A DNA stretch of 64,000 nucleotides, taken from positions 2,046,001 to 2,110,000 of the forward strand of contig NZ_CP085990.1 of assembly GCF_020736705.1 (NCBI RefSeq). Reading direction: 5' to 3'. The notes below the pieces were generated by a model. The model was given only the letters and a program-made list of their open reading frames with translations. It was not told the DNA's origin and made no database searches. Within the stretch, counting starts at the first letter, position 1, and the number at the start of each line of letters is the position of its first letter. This document shows, in pieces, positions 50,272 through 60,404 of the stretch. This DNA comes from Psychrobacter sanguinis (GTDB lineage Bacteria > Pseudomonadota > Gammaproteobacteria > Pseudomonadales > Moraxellaceae). The position numbers were made by a program, and so were the translations under genes.

Positions 50272-52191
50272 TTATTTCCAGGTGTAGGTTAAAGAGGTTA
50301 GGAAGTTGGTGCCGTCGGTATTGTAATACTCTGAGGTCTCATATTTTTCATTAAACACGTTATTTAGACGAGCAGTCATAGATAAGTTAGGAGTTAACTG
50401 ATAATTACCACTAATATTTACTAAGTTGTAGCTATCAATCTCACCGCTATGACCAACAAAGTTATAGTAGTCACCAACATACTGATATTCTGCACGTAAG
50501 TCTAATCCAGTGAACTGATAACCGACATAAACCAGACCTTTATGTTTTGGACGAATAGGTAAATATTTACCATCATTGAATTCGCCACTATCATCTTTGG
50601 CTTTTTGATAGTCATAACTTAGACCAAACAAGTAGTCGTCTATAATCCAATCTGAAGTTAAAGTTAAGCCTTCGATTTTTGCTTTAGCAATATTTCCTTT
50701 GCGCCAATTATCCTTGCTATTATAATCAATCATATCTTCGATTTCATTATGATAGCCAGTTAAGCGAGTCGACTGAGTTGAATTGGCATACTCTAAAAAA
50801 GCTTCATAGTTATCACTGGTTTCGGGCTTTAAATCTGGATTACCAGCACCTCCATCGTATAAATCGTTAAAAGTAGGCACACGATAGCCTTTAGCGTAGT
50901 TCACCCCAGCACGTAATTCTGGAGTGAAACGATACGCAGCACCTAAACTATATGTGGTTTCACTATCAAAATCTGAGTAATCGTCATAACGTACGTTGGC
51001 TTGAGCATCATAATCGCCTTCAGATACGATGTAGCCTAAAAAGCCACTAGTCACTTTGCGGTCGTCAGCTTTGTATTTATCAGAATCAAGCTCTTGCTTT
51101 AGGTGCTCGGCACCATAAATTAGCTGACCTTTAGATAAGCTGTGACTACCAACGAGGTTAACTTGCTGTTGTTTAGTGTCATAAATACTTGGATTAGCAC
51201 TGGTGGTTTTGCCTTTATCCATAGACTGACCGTAGCTTAACTTTAACGAAGAGTCTATATTATATTTCCAGTCTGCATAAACTTGTGCAGCACCATTTTT
51301 TTGGTCTGTATATGCTTCTATAGAACCATTATCAAAATCAACTTTTGATTCACTATATAAACCACTTAAGCCAACCTTCAAATTCGGGTTGAGTTGTTGA
51401 CTAGCAGATAAGCTATAGTTATCACTTTCAAAACCATCTTTATCTCTATTGTAAGGTGAAAAAGAATCGCTTGGGTTTGGTAATGTAGCATTAATACCAT
51501 TGGTTTTATTATGGCTTGCAGATAGACTCAAGCTAGTTCCCTGATCATTGCGGAATTGAGCGGTCGCTCCATATTGATATTGGTCGTTTGATCCTGCTCC
51601 TGCGGTTACCGAGAAGCTACTCTCATCCACATTTGCACCTTTGGTAAAGATTTGAATCACACCACCTACAGCATCAGCACCATAAATACTAGAACCTGAA
51701 GCACCGTATAAAACTTCGATACGATCGATTTGATCCGCAGGCAACAAACCTAAAGCAGCACCACCAGCGCTCAAAGAGCTGTAACGTATGCCATCAATCA
51801 GTACTAGAATGCTTTTATTATCATACCCACGCACATAAAAATTACTAACAGAGCCTGTACCACCATTTGAGTAGTAGCTAAAACCGGGTTGATTCTTAAT
51901 AACATCTAGAGCTGTCTGGCCCTGATAGCGTTTTAAGTCTTCACTATCAATAATACGGGTTTGAGCAATAGTGTTATTCACAGCTGTTGGCGTACGCGTT
52001 GCAGTAACTGTCATCTTTGGAAAGATAGCAACCGGAATATCAGATTGTACAGATAAGTCATTTTCAGCCGCTACGGCAGGCAGGCAGGCCAAAGTCAAGG
52101 CCGCTAAAGCCAAAGCGCTTTTGTTAAGATGAGACTTATTTAGAGAAGCTTGAATGAGGCTTTTATACAACGTGCTATAAGTAGTAGTCAT
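50272..52191 (-). CDS. TonB-dependent outer-membrane receptor, BtuB-like
   Basis: This 639-residue protein has a signal peptide ending near AVAAEN (residue 42). The TonB box region MTVTATRTP follows, then the plug domain (QTALDVIKNQPGFSYYSNGG...NFYVRGYDNKSILVLIDGIRYS...IDRIEVLYGASGSSIYGADAVGGVIQIFT). The rest is a 22-strand-type barrel with Tyr/Ser/Asn-rich strands. It ends TSLTYTWK, so the last aromatic is followed by Lys rather than being terminal. The closest named family is BtuB (cobalamin), but no B12 riboswitch was found upstream, so the ligand is open. Its native terminator is broken by the IS4 element. Confidence 0.85.
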   Translation of the reverse strand: MTTTYSTLYKSLIQASLNKSHLNKSALALAALTLACLPAVAAENDLSVQSDIPVAIFPKMTVTATRTPTAVNNTIAQTRIIDSEDLKRYQGQTALDVIKNQPGFSYYSNGGTGSVSNFYVRGYDNKSILVLIDGIRYSSLSAGGAALGLLPADQIDRIEVLYGASGSSIYGADAVGGVIQIFTKGANVDESSFSVTAGAGSNDQYQYGATAQFRNDQGTSLSLSASHNKTNGINATLPNPSDSFSPYNRDKDGFESDNYSLSASQQLNPNLKVGLSGLYSESKVDFDNGSIEAYTDQKNGAAQVYADWKYNIDSSLKLSYGQSMDKGKTTSANPSIYDTKQQQVNLVGSHSLSKGQLIYGAEHLKQELDSDKYKADDRKVTSGFLGYIVSEGDYDAQANVRYDDYSDFDSETTYSLGAAYRFTPELRAGVNYAKGYRVPTFNDLYDGGAGNPDLKPETSDNYEAFLEYANSTQSTRLTGYHNEIEDMIDYNSKDNWRKGNIAKAKIEGLTLTSDWIIDDYLFGLSYDYQKAKDDSGEFNDGKYLPIRPKHKGLVYVGYQFTGLDLRAEYQYVGDYYNFVGHSGEIDSYNLVNISGNYQLTPNLSMTARLNNVFNEKYETSEYYNTDGTNFLTSLTYTWK

Positions 52192-52510
52192 GTTCTAACC
52201 TAGTCAGTAAAGAAAAATAACATTTAAGAAATAATGGGGCTATTATCCCTTATATTTTTGAAAATTAAACAACAAATAGACGAATTTTCCTCATGTTTTG
52301 CTTAATAATTCTCAGTTCTAAGGTGTTTTCATAACAAAGCTAGACAAAATAGAAGCTTTTAACTTGTTATAGTTCGCCTGAGTTATGACTTTCATAAGTT
52401 TTACACCTTGTTAGCCATGACACGCGTGCTAAAATTAAGGCTTCCAGTTTTATATAATTTTCAAAATTTCAAACCAAACCCTTTAATACCCAAGCATTAG
52501 GCTGTTAAAA
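52192..52510. other. divergent intergenic region, TonB receptor / MscS gene
   Basis: 319 bp, AT-rich. It must contain both promoters. I looked for a cobalamin riboswitch and for a clear Fur-type palindrome and saw neither. Confidence 0.45.
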
Positions 52511-54229
52511 ATGTCCTTTTATAATTTTAATCCTTCTCAATCTCACGGCAACGAAAAAACCAATGGTTCGCAAATCCTAGTGAGAATAATGTTTGGATTG
52601 GTTCTAGCGTTATTATTAACCTTTACGACTAAGGGTCAAGCTGCAGATGAGCAGTCAGCCTTAACCAATTCTGCATCACAGGGAAATAATGAAGAGTTAG
52701 TCGATCCTTTTGGACGGCAAACGCCAAGAAGTACTGTGCAAGGGTTTATTAAAGCACTGGCTGAGAATAATGCGTCTTTGGCAGCAAATTACTTAAGCTT
52801 AAACGCAGGAGAGAACTCTGTTGAGTCTGTGCGTCAGCTTAAGTTAGCGCTGGATATCGGAGGACGACTGGATGCCGAGCTACAAATCGACAATACCCCT
52901 TCAGGTAACTTAGCGGATCAACTGCCGCCAACGCTTGAGAAAGTAGGGACGATTACTGCGCCTGATCAAGTCATTGATATTATTTTGGTACGAAAAGAAG
53001 GCGAGCAAGGCGGTCAGTATTGGCAGGTCTCTAGCGAAACATTGCAAGATATTAGAAACTCCGATATTTCGGCCACACCGTCACTTATCGATAAATATAC
53101 TCTAAAGCCGCTACAAGATAAGATGATCGGCGGTTACAACTTAGCAGACATCTTTGCAGTATTTTTATTGGCATTAATTTGTGTTGCCGCCTCTTATGTC
53201 TTCTTTGCGGTGCTTTATTTTATCTTAAGAATTTACTATCCCAAGGTGCGTAACAAGCCTCTACCGTTGGATCTTAAATTTGTACTTCCATTGGCATTAG
53301 TAATGACCTCATTAATTTTATATGAAGTCATGGTCTATGCAGGGGTTTCGGTGACGGTAAGGGAGCCTGTTAACCGTATTAAAGATATTGTGGGCTGGTT
53401 TGCATCAACGTGGCTATTATTGAGAGTTGTTGATGCTATCTTCAGTCGGGCAGAACGTCAAAGCTATAAGAAAAATCAAACTGAACGCGTTTCGATTTTA
53501 AGTCTACTGCATAAGATTATTAAGACGCTACTGCTGATCTTGGCCTCTATTTTCATCTTCGGTAATTTAGGGTTTGATTTAACCACTGGTATTGCGGCAC
53601 TGGGTGTGGGTGGTTTGGCATTAGCCCTAGGTGCACAGAAAATGATCGAAAACTTGGTGGGTAGTGTGGTCGTGGTTGCAGATCAGCCCGTACGAGTGGG
53701 AGACTATTGTAAGTTTGGTGATTTAGAAGGTACAGTCGTTGACATTGGTATTCGTTCAACCCGATTACGAACTTTGAATAGAACCATTGTCACTGTCCCA
53801 AATGGTGAGTTTTCTTCGATGTCCATTGAGAACTTTGCCTCACGCGATATGTTCCACTTTTTGCATAACATCTATATAAAGCGTCATGTGGATGCGACTA
53901 CATTAGAGAATTTCTTGAAAGAGATGGAAGAATTTGTGGTAAATCATGAATTAACTAACTCTGAATGGACACAAGTCAGAATATCTGAGCTACGCCAAGA
54001 TTCTATGGTCATAGAATTTCGTGCTTATATCTATGCCTCAGGAGCAGATGAGTTCTATGATAAGCAAACCCAGCTGTTGATAGATATTTTGAAAGAAATC
54101 GAGAAGCATCCTGTTGAACATGCTCTAGCCACGCAAAGAATGATTTTAGAGTCCCCTGATGAAGATAAATCAACGGCCAAAGAAAAGATGGTATCGGTAA
54201 TAGACACTACTAAAGACAGTGATTCGTAG
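52511..54229 (+). CDS. MscS-family mechanosensitive channel with periplasmic N-domain
   Basis: This 572-residue inner-membrane protein has a signal/anchor helix at about residues 25-45 and a periplasmic domain (about 60-205). Four transmembrane segments follow. The last is the pore helix, ALGVGGLALALGAQKMIENLVG, typical of MscS. The beta domain motif RVGDYCKFGDLEGTVVDIGIRSTRLRTLNRTIVTVPNGEFSS follows. The C-terminal domain is cytoplasmic. Such channels open on membrane tension and release solutes on hypo-osmotic shock. The periplasmic extension resembles that of larger MscS paralogues; its role is unknown. A strong terminator follows. Confidence 0.9.
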   Translation: MSFYNFNPSQSHGNEKTNGSQILVRIMFGLVLALLLTFTTKGQAADEQSALTNSASQGNNEELVDPFGRQTPRSTVQGFIKALAENNASLAANYLSLNAGENSVESVRQLKLALDIGGRLDAELQIDNTPSGNLADQLPPTLEKVGTITAPDQVIDIILVRKEGEQGGQYWQVSSETLQDIRNSDISATPSLIDKYTLKPLQDKMIGGYNLADIFAVFLLALICVAASYVFFAVLYFILRIYYPKVRNKPLPLDLKFVLPLALVMTSLILYEVMVYAGVSVTVREPVNRIKDIVGWFASTWLLLRVVDAIFSRAERQSYKKNQTERVSILSLLHKIIKTLLLILASIFIFGNLGFDLTTGIAALGVGGLALALGAQKMIENLVGSVVVVADQPVRVGDYCKFGDLEGTVVDIGIRSTRLRTLNRTIVTVPNGEFSSMSIENFASRDMFHFLHNIYIKRHVDATTLENFLKEMEEFVVNHELTNSEWTQVRISELRQDSMVIEFRAYIYASGADEFYDKQTQLLIDILKEIEKHPVEHALATQRMILESPDEDKSTAKEKMVSVIDTTKDSDS

Positions 54230-54255
54230 GCTGTGACCAAATAGACAGATTAAAT

Positions 54256-54292
54256 AAAAAAGCCACTATTGTTATAAATAGTGGCTTTTTTC
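54256..54292. terminator. bidirectional terminator, MscS gene / smr gene
   Basis: AAAAAAGCCACTATT-GTTAT-AAATAGTGGCTTTTTT: a long AT/GC stem with A and T tracts, between convergent genes. Confidence 0.94.
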
Positions 54293-54312
54293 ATAGAAAA
54301 CGATTTGAAAAA

Positions 54313-55044
54313 CTACTGGTCATCTGATTTATTTTTCTTCAATAGCACCAATACTGCACCATTGCCACCGTCTTTTGGAGGGGCAGAGCAGAAGCCTAAG
54401 ACTTCAGGTAATTGACGTAACCAGCCATTGACACAAGTTTTTAACACAGCATCTGAGCCTTTGCCATGTACGATTTTAACCACAGTTTCATTTTTACTGC
54501 GGGCTTGAGTGATTAGAGTAGTGACGGCATCACGTGCCTCATCAATGGTCGCCCCATGAATGTCTACTGCATCGTACCAACGCAGTTTGCCTTGCTTAAG
54601 TTGAGTGAATACTTTGTTTTGTAGAGTTGGTGTCTTATAGATAAGGTAGGATTCACCACTTACAGGGTTTAGTAAAGCTTGCATGTCTGACAAGCCTGCT
54701 CCCAGTATTTCTGTATCAGCACCTTGAGCTGCGGCACGTTTAGATAACGTCGCGGCATCAGGCTTAGTGGCTTTTGGTTTAGACACATCAGACAAAGTAT
54801 TGTTGTCTTTAATCGGTTGAACTCCAGACATCGCTTGTAAGAACAAAACTTTATCGTCATCAACATGCTCACTGCCAAGTTGTTTAACCGTTTTCTCAAC
54901 TTGCTTTTTGGTGGGTAGAGTAACGGGATCCGTGGGTTTTTCATTCTCAGGATCACTTGGAGAGGTCGCACGGCCTTTGCTTAATTCGCCCTTAAGCTCT
55001 TTAAGTTGGTCTTGCATTTCTTTTGAAAATAGAGATTTTGACAT
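54313..55044 (-). CDS. Smr-domain protein (SmrA-like)
   Basis: This 243-residue protein has a polar, probably flexible N-terminal two-thirds. The C-terminal Smr domain (about 155-235) reads WYDAVDIHGATIDEARDAVTTLI...TVVKIVHGKGSDAVLKTCVNGWL...FCSAPPKDGGNGAVLVLLK. DIHG and HGKG are the conserved Smr motifs linked to nicking or RNA-cleaving activity. In some bacteria SmrA/SmrB act in DNA or ribosome-collision responses; which applies here is not shown. It lies 60 bp downstream of trpC in the same direction and may be cotranscribed. Confidence 0.87.
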   Translation of the reverse strand: MSKSLFSKEMQDQLKELKGELSKGRATSPSDPENEKPTDPVTLPTKKQVEKTVKQLGSEHVDDDKVLFLQAMSGVQPIKDNNTLSDVSKPKATKPDAATLSKRAAAQGADTEILGAGLSDMQALLNPVSGESYLIYKTPTLQNKVFTQLKQGKLRWYDAVDIHGATIDEARDAVTTLITQARSKNETVVKIVHGKGSDAVLKTCVNGWLRQLPEVLGFCSAPPKDGGNGAVLVLLKKNKSDDQ

Positions 55045-55104
55045 ATAAATTACCGCTTAAATTTAATGAATTTAGAAAAGTTAAAATAGAAAGTCTATCA
55101 GGAC

Positions 55105-55950
55105 TTATAGAGAGTTTAGCAAGCTTGCTAACGTTTCTCCTGGGTTATCTGTTTTCATAAACTGCTCACCGATTAGAAAACTACTAATCTGATTGTTTAG
55201 CATCAGCTGCATGTCTTGTGTGCTATGAATGCCACTTTCGGTGACTAAAAGCTGAGGGCGAGTAGACTGATTATCAACATACGCTTTGAGTTTAATTGAA
55301 GTCTCAAGGTCGGTATTAAACGTATTAAGGTCTCGGTTATTAATACCATAGATATTGTGCGCTGATTCAGGCAATTGCAAAGCACGTTCAAGCTCTTGCT
55401 GCGTATGAACTTCAATCAGTACATCCATGCCTAAGTCACAAGCCACTTTATGCAGCTCATGCAATACGTTATCGTCCAAGCAGGCTACGATTAATAAAAT
55501 ACAATCTGCACCCATCAAGTAAGACTCATAGATTTGATAAGCATCAATCATGAAGTCCTTACGGAGTACGGGTAAGTGACAAGCAGCCTTAGCTTGTTGG
55601 AGATAGTCGTTGTGGCCTTGGAAATACTGTTCATCAGTAAGTACCGACAAACATGCTGCTCCCGCCTGCTCATATTGTTTAGCAATCACGGCTGGATCAA
55701 AATTATGAGAGATAATGCCTTTAGAAGGAGACGCCTTTTTTACCTCAGCAATAATCCCAGGCTGCCCCGCTTCTTGCTTAGACAGTAAGGCCTTTGCAAA
55801 GCCACGACGCGGCGCAGTTTTTTGTTGCCACAAACGTTCGGCTTCCGCCTTAATATCGTTTAAATCTTTTTTCAACTTTGCTGCGGCAACTTCTGACTGT
55901 TTGGTGAGAACAATTTTTTTTAGGATAGAAGGAATGGCATCTTGGGTCAT
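55105..55950 (-). CDS. trpC: indole-3-glycerol-phosphate synthase
   Basis: This 281-residue (beta/alpha)8 enzyme of tryptophan synthesis closes the indole ring. It has IIAEVKKASPSKGIIS (catalytic Lys), CLSVLTDEQYFQGHNDYL, LPVLRKDFMIDAYQIYESYLMGADCILLIVA, VLIEVHTQQELERAL, YGINNRDLNTFNTDLETS and VTESGIHSTQD. It is not fused to TrpF, as normal for gamma relatives such as Acinetobacter. Last of the trpG-trpD-trpC series; 139 bp separate it from trpD. Confidence 0.95.
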   Translation of the reverse strand: MTQDAIPSILKKIVLTKQSEVAAAKLKKDLNDIKAEAERLWQQKTAPRRGFAKALLSKQEAGQPGIIAEVKKASPSKGIISHNFDPAVIAKQYEQAGAACLSVLTDEQYFQGHNDYLQQAKAACHLPVLRKDFMIDAYQIYESYLMGADCILLIVACLDDNVLHELHKVACDLGMDVLIEVHTQQELERALQLPESAHNIYGINNRDLNTFNTDLETSIKLKAYVDNQSTRPQLLVTESGIHSTQDMQLMLNNQISSFLIGEQFMKTDNPGETLASLLNSL

Positions 55951-56089
55951 AATTTGCTCTTATGTTATGCTTAAATTTAGTGAGAAATTGCTCAATAATG
56001 AAAGTGTTTTAGGCCAGTAATTAGTTCTGGCCTAACATCATTAAGGTTAGTATCCAGTTTCAGGTCAAGAATAAATAGTCGGTTTTACC

Positions 56090-57205
56090 TTAGAAAGACT
56101 GTGTATAGGCAGCTAACGCAGTCATTTTTTCTAGGGCTTTACTACTACGAATAATGTTTTGCGCTTGGTTAACCCCATTAGGGAAATTGCTGGCAAGGCC
56201 CGACACGTAAATCGCTGCCCCCGCATTTAGGGCAATCATATCTCGAGCTTTCTCGACTTTATTTTGACTAATATCAAACTCATTACTGTCTTTACCAGAC
56301 AAAGCAGCTTGAATCAGTTGCAAACTTTGTTCAGCAGAGTTGACGTCTAAGCCTACTAAAGTTTGTGAATCTATGCCTGCATCTTCTGGGAAAATATCAT
56401 AGACGGTCACTTCGCCATCTTTTAGTTCAGCTACTTTAGTACTGGTGGCCAGACTTATTTCGTCCAAGCGGTCTTTTGAGCTGACTACCATCACATGCTC
56501 AGCACCTAGATTTTTAAATACATGGGCGAGTGGCTCACACATATTATCAGTGAAAACACCAACCACTAAGTTTTTAACCCCAGCTGGATTGGTTAAAGGA
56601 CCTAGAATATTGAAAATAGTACGTACTTTTAGGGCTCGTCTAACGGGAATTGCATGTTTCATCGCAGTGTGATGATTTGGGGCAAATAAAAAGCCAATAC
56701 CTTGCTCTTCAATACACTGACATGTTTGCTCTGGGGTGATATTTAGGTTTAGGCCTGCTTGTTCAAGTAAATCCGAACTACCTGACTTTGACGATACCCC
56801 ACGGTTGCCATGCTTGGCTACGGTAGCCCCAGCGGCTGCCGCCACAAAAGCAGAGGCGGTAGAGACGTTAAATAGGTTGCTACCATCTCCGCCTGTACCC
56901 ACGATATCTACCATGTTACGACAATTTTTAGGTTCAATAGTATGAGCAAAATCAAGCATCACACTGGCTGAAGCGGTGATTTCATCAATCGACTCACTCT
57001 TCATATTAAGCCCCGTTAACAGAGCTCCCATCATCGCATCAGGACAACGTCCATCCATAATGATAGTCATGATTTGACGCATTTCTTGTTGTGTTAAATC
57101 AATTCTTCGCAAGATACGCGCTAATGCAGTGGTTAGAATGTCGTGGATTTGTTCGTCTGATAAATGGGCAGTGGTTAACGGAGTATTTGGCATAATATTT
57201 AACAC
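56090..57205 (-). CDS. trpD: anthranilate phosphoribosyltransferase
   Basis: This 371-residue enzyme transfers phosphoribose to anthranilate. The glycine-rich PRPP site is NMVDIVGTGGDGSNLFNVSTASAFVAAAAGATVAKHGNRGVSSKSGSSDLLE, and FLFAPNHHTAMKHAIPVRRALKVRTIFNILGPLTNPA follows. The usual length is about 345-350; the extra residues are at the N-terminus. Met5 (57193) is an alternative start, and neither has a clear ribosome-binding site. It lies 75 bp behind trpG. Confidence 0.95.
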   Translation of the reverse strand: MLNIMPNTPLTTAHLSDEQIHDILTTALARILRRIDLTQQEMRQIMTIIMDGRCPDAMMGALLTGLNMKSESIDEITASASVMLDFAHTIEPKNCRNMVDIVGTGGDGSNLFNVSTASAFVAAAAGATVAKHGNRGVSSKSGSSDLLEQAGLNLNITPEQTCQCIEEQGIGFLFAPNHHTAMKHAIPVRRALKVRTIFNILGPLTNPAGVKNLVVGVFTDNMCEPLAHVFKNLGAEHVMVVSSKDRLDEISLATSTKVAELKDGEVTVYDIFPEDAGIDSQTLVGLDVNSAEQSLQLIQAALSGKDSNEFDISQNKVEKARDMIALNAGAAIYVSGLASNFPNGVNQAQNIIRSSKALEKMTALAAYTQSF

Positions 57206-57280
57206 TAAGTAAGGTTAATTGGAAAAAAGAATTATTAAGTTTGAAGCGTGTTTTTATTATACACACTCAGACCAAGGTTG

Positions 57281-57904
57281 TTAGTGACTTAATAGATGAT
57301 GTTGTACTAAAAAGTTTTCAAACAGTTTTAAACCCGCCTGACTCAGTATAGACTCTGGATGGAACTGAACCCCCTCAATAGGAAGATGTTTGTGGCGAAT
57401 TCCCATAATTTCATTAAGATTGTCTTGGCTTTTGAACTCTTGACTATTGCGGCTATTATTTGAGGTCCACGCGCTAATTTTAAGCGTACTAGGCAATGAG
57501 CTTTTGTCAATGATAAGGGAATGATAGCGGGTAAACTCAGTGGGATTGTCCAAACCGCTGAAGACACCTTGTTGGTCATGGAATACTTGGGAGGTACGGC
57601 CATGCATAATTTGTGAGGCTCGAACTATAGTGGCCCCAAAAGACTGTGCAATGGCTTGATGCCCTAGACAGACACCTAGTAGTGGCAATTTATCGGCAAA
57701 GTGCTTAATACATTGTAAGGTAATACCTGCCTCGTCAGGCGTCCCTGGGCCTGGTCCCAGTACGATGGCTTTAGGATTGAGGGCAGTAATGTCAGCCACA
57801 CTCACCGCATCATTTTCTACGACCACCACCTGTGTGCCCAATTGCTGTAGATATTGCACTATATTATAAGTAAAGCTATCGTAATTATCTAAAAGCAGAA
57901 TCAT
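57281..57904 (-). CDS. trpG: anthranilate synthase glutaminase subunit
   Basis: This 207-residue class I glutamine amidotransferase supplies ammonia to TrpE for anthranilate. It may also serve PabB for p-aminobenzoate, as in relatives with one shared subunit. It begins MILLLDNYDSFTYNIVQYL. GPGPGTPDEAGI, the nucleophile Cys79 in GVCLGHQAIAQSFG, and EGVQFHPESIL complete the triad. A short insertion near 155-165 (SNNSRNSQEFKSQDN) is atypical. First gene of trpG-D-C; trpE is not in the window. Confidence 0.93.
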   Translation of the reverse strand: MILLLDNYDSFTYNIVQYLQQLGTQVVVVENDAVSVADITALNPKAIVLGPGPGTPDEAGITLQCIKHFADKLPLLGVCLGHQAIAQSFGATIVRASQIMHGRTSQVFHDQQGVFSGLDNPTEFTRYHSLIIDKSSLPSTLKISAWTSNNSRNSQEFKSQDNLNEIMGIRHKHLPIEGVQFHPESILSQAGLKLFENFLVQHHLLSH

Positions 57905-58388
57905 AAGTAGGTATCACATTATTCAAAAAATAGAATTTAAAAAAACGTTAAAACGAACAAAATATTCTAAAAAGACCTCTAACAGACATTGGAATATGAC
58001 AAAGGGTCTAAATCCATAGTCTGATTCTAATAGTGGTCGAAATTAGTTATGAAGGAAGATGTAGATAGTTAAAATAGAACAGATTATACCTATGCCAAGT
58101 GCTTTTCGGAACTTAGGATATCGGAACTTAAGATAAAGATTATCTAATCCTTGGAGTATTAGTGACACAGTAGAATCGATAATTTAATCCTTGCGTCATA
58201 ATGGATAGGTAGGCCACTAAGCTGCTTATTCAAATTGTTAAATTATTAACTGCCAAAATATTAAACCAGTAAGCTATTAATAAACAGTATGTCATTTAAT
58301 AAATAGATGATTGAATGGATGTATAAGTAACATATATTGGTAGTTGTGATGCTAAATGCACCATAATAAATAAAATTAATACTCTATT

Positions 58389-58405
58389 CGCACAAAATTG
58401 GTGCA
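58389..58405 (+). promoter_or_regulatory. NtrC-type activator site upstream of glnA
   Basis: GCAC-AAAATTG-GTGC (58390-58404) matches the NtrC dyad GCAC-N7-GTGC. Its centre is about 185 bases ahead of the predicted sigma-54 start site, the right range for an upstream enhancer. A half-site TGCACCA occurs about 35 bases further upstream. Confidence 0.65.
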
Positions 58406-58553
58406 AAAATATAAAATGGATTGCACTGTTTTTGAACCTATATATCTTATAGAATGGCAGATAAGCCAAAAACAGTGAAAAAACAGACTAATTTGCAAGC
58501 ATTTAGCTTTTGTTTACCTACTGTAGGTTAAATTTTGAGAAATTTATTTAGCG

Positions 58554-58571
58554 TTGGCATGTGAGTTGCAT
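58554..58571 (+). promoter_or_regulatory. sigma-54 promoter of glnA
   Basis: TTGGCAT-GTGAG-TTGCAT: the GG at 58556-58557 and GC at 58568-58569 are separated by exactly 10 bases, the -24/-12 geometry of sigma-54. The predicted start near 58581 leaves a leader of about 230 bases before the glnA ATG. Confidence 0.75.
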
Positions 58572-58812
58572 CAATTAGAATATCAAAGCAGCAACAGGTT
58601 GCTTAAAGTCGAACTAAGCGTTTACGGCTTGAATTTAAATTGTCATTAAAATTTTAAATTACTGTTACCTAAACTGTTTTTTGATAAAATGAGAATGATA
58701 TGCGAGCTTTTGAACATAATAAGCCTAAGTGCAGCATAATAAATTCAAATCAAGTTCAGATTAAACTACCCTCAAAAAAGTTCGTTGTGAACAATTAATG
58801 GAGAGACATACA

Positions 58813-60222
58813 ATGTCAAACAAACTATTCGATCTAATCAAAGAGTCTAACGCCAAATGGGTAGACTTCCGTTTTACTGATACGATCGGTAAAGAGCAAC
58901 ACATCAGCTATCCTGCTTCAAGCATCGATGAAGATGTATTAGAAGACGGCAAAATGTTTGATGGTTCATCAGTTGCTGGCTGGAAAGGCATTGAAGCCTC
59001 TGACATGATTTTACGTCCAGATCCAGAAACAGCGTTTATCGACCCATTCTTTGATGCAACGACTGTGGTAGTAACTTGTGACATCATCGAGCCAACCACT
59101 ATGCAAGGCTATGATCGTGACCCACGCTCAATCGCACGCCGTGCAGAAGAATACTTAAAGTCTACAGGTATCGGTGATACTGCTTACTTTGGTCCAGAGC
59201 CAGAATTCTTCGTATTTGATGACGTAAAATGGTCTATCGACATGTCAGGTGCTCGTCATCGTATCACTGCTGAAGAAGCAGCTTGGTCAACTGATAACGA
59301 CTACGAGTGGGGCAACATGGCTCACCGTCCACGCGTTAAAGGCGGTTACTTCCCAGTACCACCAGTAGATAGCTCACAAGATCTTCGTTCAGTAATGTGT
59401 CAGCGTTTAGAAGACATTATGGGTCCAGACCGTGTAGAAGTACATCACCACGAAGTAGCGTCTTGCCAGTCTGAAATCGGTGTGTCATTCAACACTATGG
59501 TTCGTAAAGCGGACGAAGTACAGCAATTTAAATATGTGGTACATAACGTTGCACACCAATTTGGTAAAACAGCGACTTTCATGCCAAAACCAATCGTAGG
59601 TGATAACGGTTCTGGTATGCACGTACACATGTCAATCTCTAAAGACGGCGTAAACACTTTCGCAGGTGACGAGTATGCTGGTCTGTCAGAAACTGCTTTA
59701 TACTTTATCGGTGGTATCATCAAGCACGCTCGTGCATTGAACGCGATTGTTAACCCATCGACCAATAGTTATAAGCGTCTAGTACCACATTACGAAGCGC
59801 CAATTATGTTAGCTTACTCAGCGCGTAACCGTTCAGCGTCTATCCGTATTCCATATGTAAGCTCACCTAAAGGGGTTCGTGTTGAAGCTCGCTTCCCTGA
59901 TCCAACTGCTAACCCATACTTAGCATTTGCGGCATTATTGATGGCCGGCCTTGATGGTATTCAAAACAAAATGCACCCAGGCGATGCAGCAGATAAGAAC
60001 TTATATGACCTACCTCCAGAAGAAGAAGGTTCAATCCCAACGGTTGCTGAAAACTTAGAAGTTGCCCTTCAAGCTCTTAAAGATGACCATGACTTCTTAT
60101 TGAAAGGTGATGTATTCACTAAAGATATGTTGGATGCCTTCATTGAACTTAAAACTGAAGAAGTTCGTCGTCTAAACACTACAGTTCATCCTGTTGAGTT
60201 TGATATGTATTACAGCCTATAA
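58813..60222 (+). CDS. glnA: glutamine synthetase, type I
   Basis: This enzyme makes glutamine from glutamate, ammonia and ATP. The start at 58813 ([11 protein letters not shown]) follows GGAGAG, and the frame is open from 58798. The 469 residues match the GSI-beta length. [33 protein letters not shown], the ATP/metal block [33 protein letters not shown] and [20 protein letters not shown] are present. The adenylylation Tyr398 is in [10 protein letters not shown]. The site and the sigma-54/NtrC region together indicate classical nitrogen control. glnL and glnG are not adjacent. Confidence 0.97.
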   Translation: MSNKLFDLIKESNAKWVDFRFTDTIGKEQHISYPASSIDEDVLEDGKMFDGSSVAGWKGIEASDMILRPDPETAFIDPFFDATTVVVTCDIIEPTTMQGYDRDPRSIARRAEEYLKSTGIGDTAYFGPEPEFFVFDDVKWSIDMSGARHRITAEEAAWSTDNDYEWGNMAHRPRVKGGYFPVPPVDSSQDLRSVMCQRLEDIMGPDRVEVHHHEVASCQSEIGVSFNTMVRKADEVQQFKYVVHNVAHQFGKTATFMPKPIVGDNGSGMHVHMSISKDGVNTFAGDEYAGLSETALYFIGGIIKHARALNAIVNPSTNSYKRLVPHYEAPIMLAYSARNRSASIRIPYVSSPKGVRVEARFPDPTANPYLAFAALLMAGLDGIQNKMHPGDAADKNLYDLPPEEEGSIPTVAENLEVALQALKDDHDFLLKGDVFTKDMLDAFIELKTEEVRRLNTTVHPVEFDMYYSL

Positions 60223-60282
60223 TTGGCATGCTTTTTAACTTGAACTAGGTTATTAACCTAATAGAGTTAATCGGTAGGATTA

Positions 60283-60314
60283 AAAAACCCCAGCTTTCGA
60301 GCTGGGGTTTTTTT
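60283..60314 (+). terminator. glnA terminator
   Basis: AAAACCCCAGCT-TTCG-AGCTGGGGTTTT: a 12-bp perfect stem with a TTCG loop and T tract. Confidence 0.96.
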
Positions 60315-60404
60315 TATGATATATTTATAAAGGTTTATCTATACGCATTTATAAAAACCTGGCTATAGAAATGTGCCTGTAAAAATAACCATCTTATTGA
60401 GAAT

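Larger units (their letters stand above)
57905..58812. other. 908-bp region between trpG and glnA
   Basis: No gene recognised. It carries the divergent trpG promoter and the glnA control region. An NtrC-type palindrome (58389-58405), a sigma-54 promoter (58554-58571) and GGAGAG (58800-58805) before the glnA ATG are listed separately. I saw no trp-leader peptide with tandem Trp codons near trpG. Confidence 0.6.

Noticed and set aside
52192..52510. Possible cobalamin riboswitch upstream of the BtuB-like receptor
   Set aside because: I looked for the conserved B12-box (GCCACTG-type) and long paired leader on the minus strand and saw neither.
57905..58100. Possible trp attenuator ahead of trpG
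   Set aside because: No short frame with consecutive Trp codons and no terminator/antiterminator pair was visible.
58680..58700. Fur-box-like sequence (GATAAAATGAGAATGATAT) upstream of glnA
   Set aside because: Only one half matches the 19-bp Fur palindrome, and iron control of glnA is not expected.
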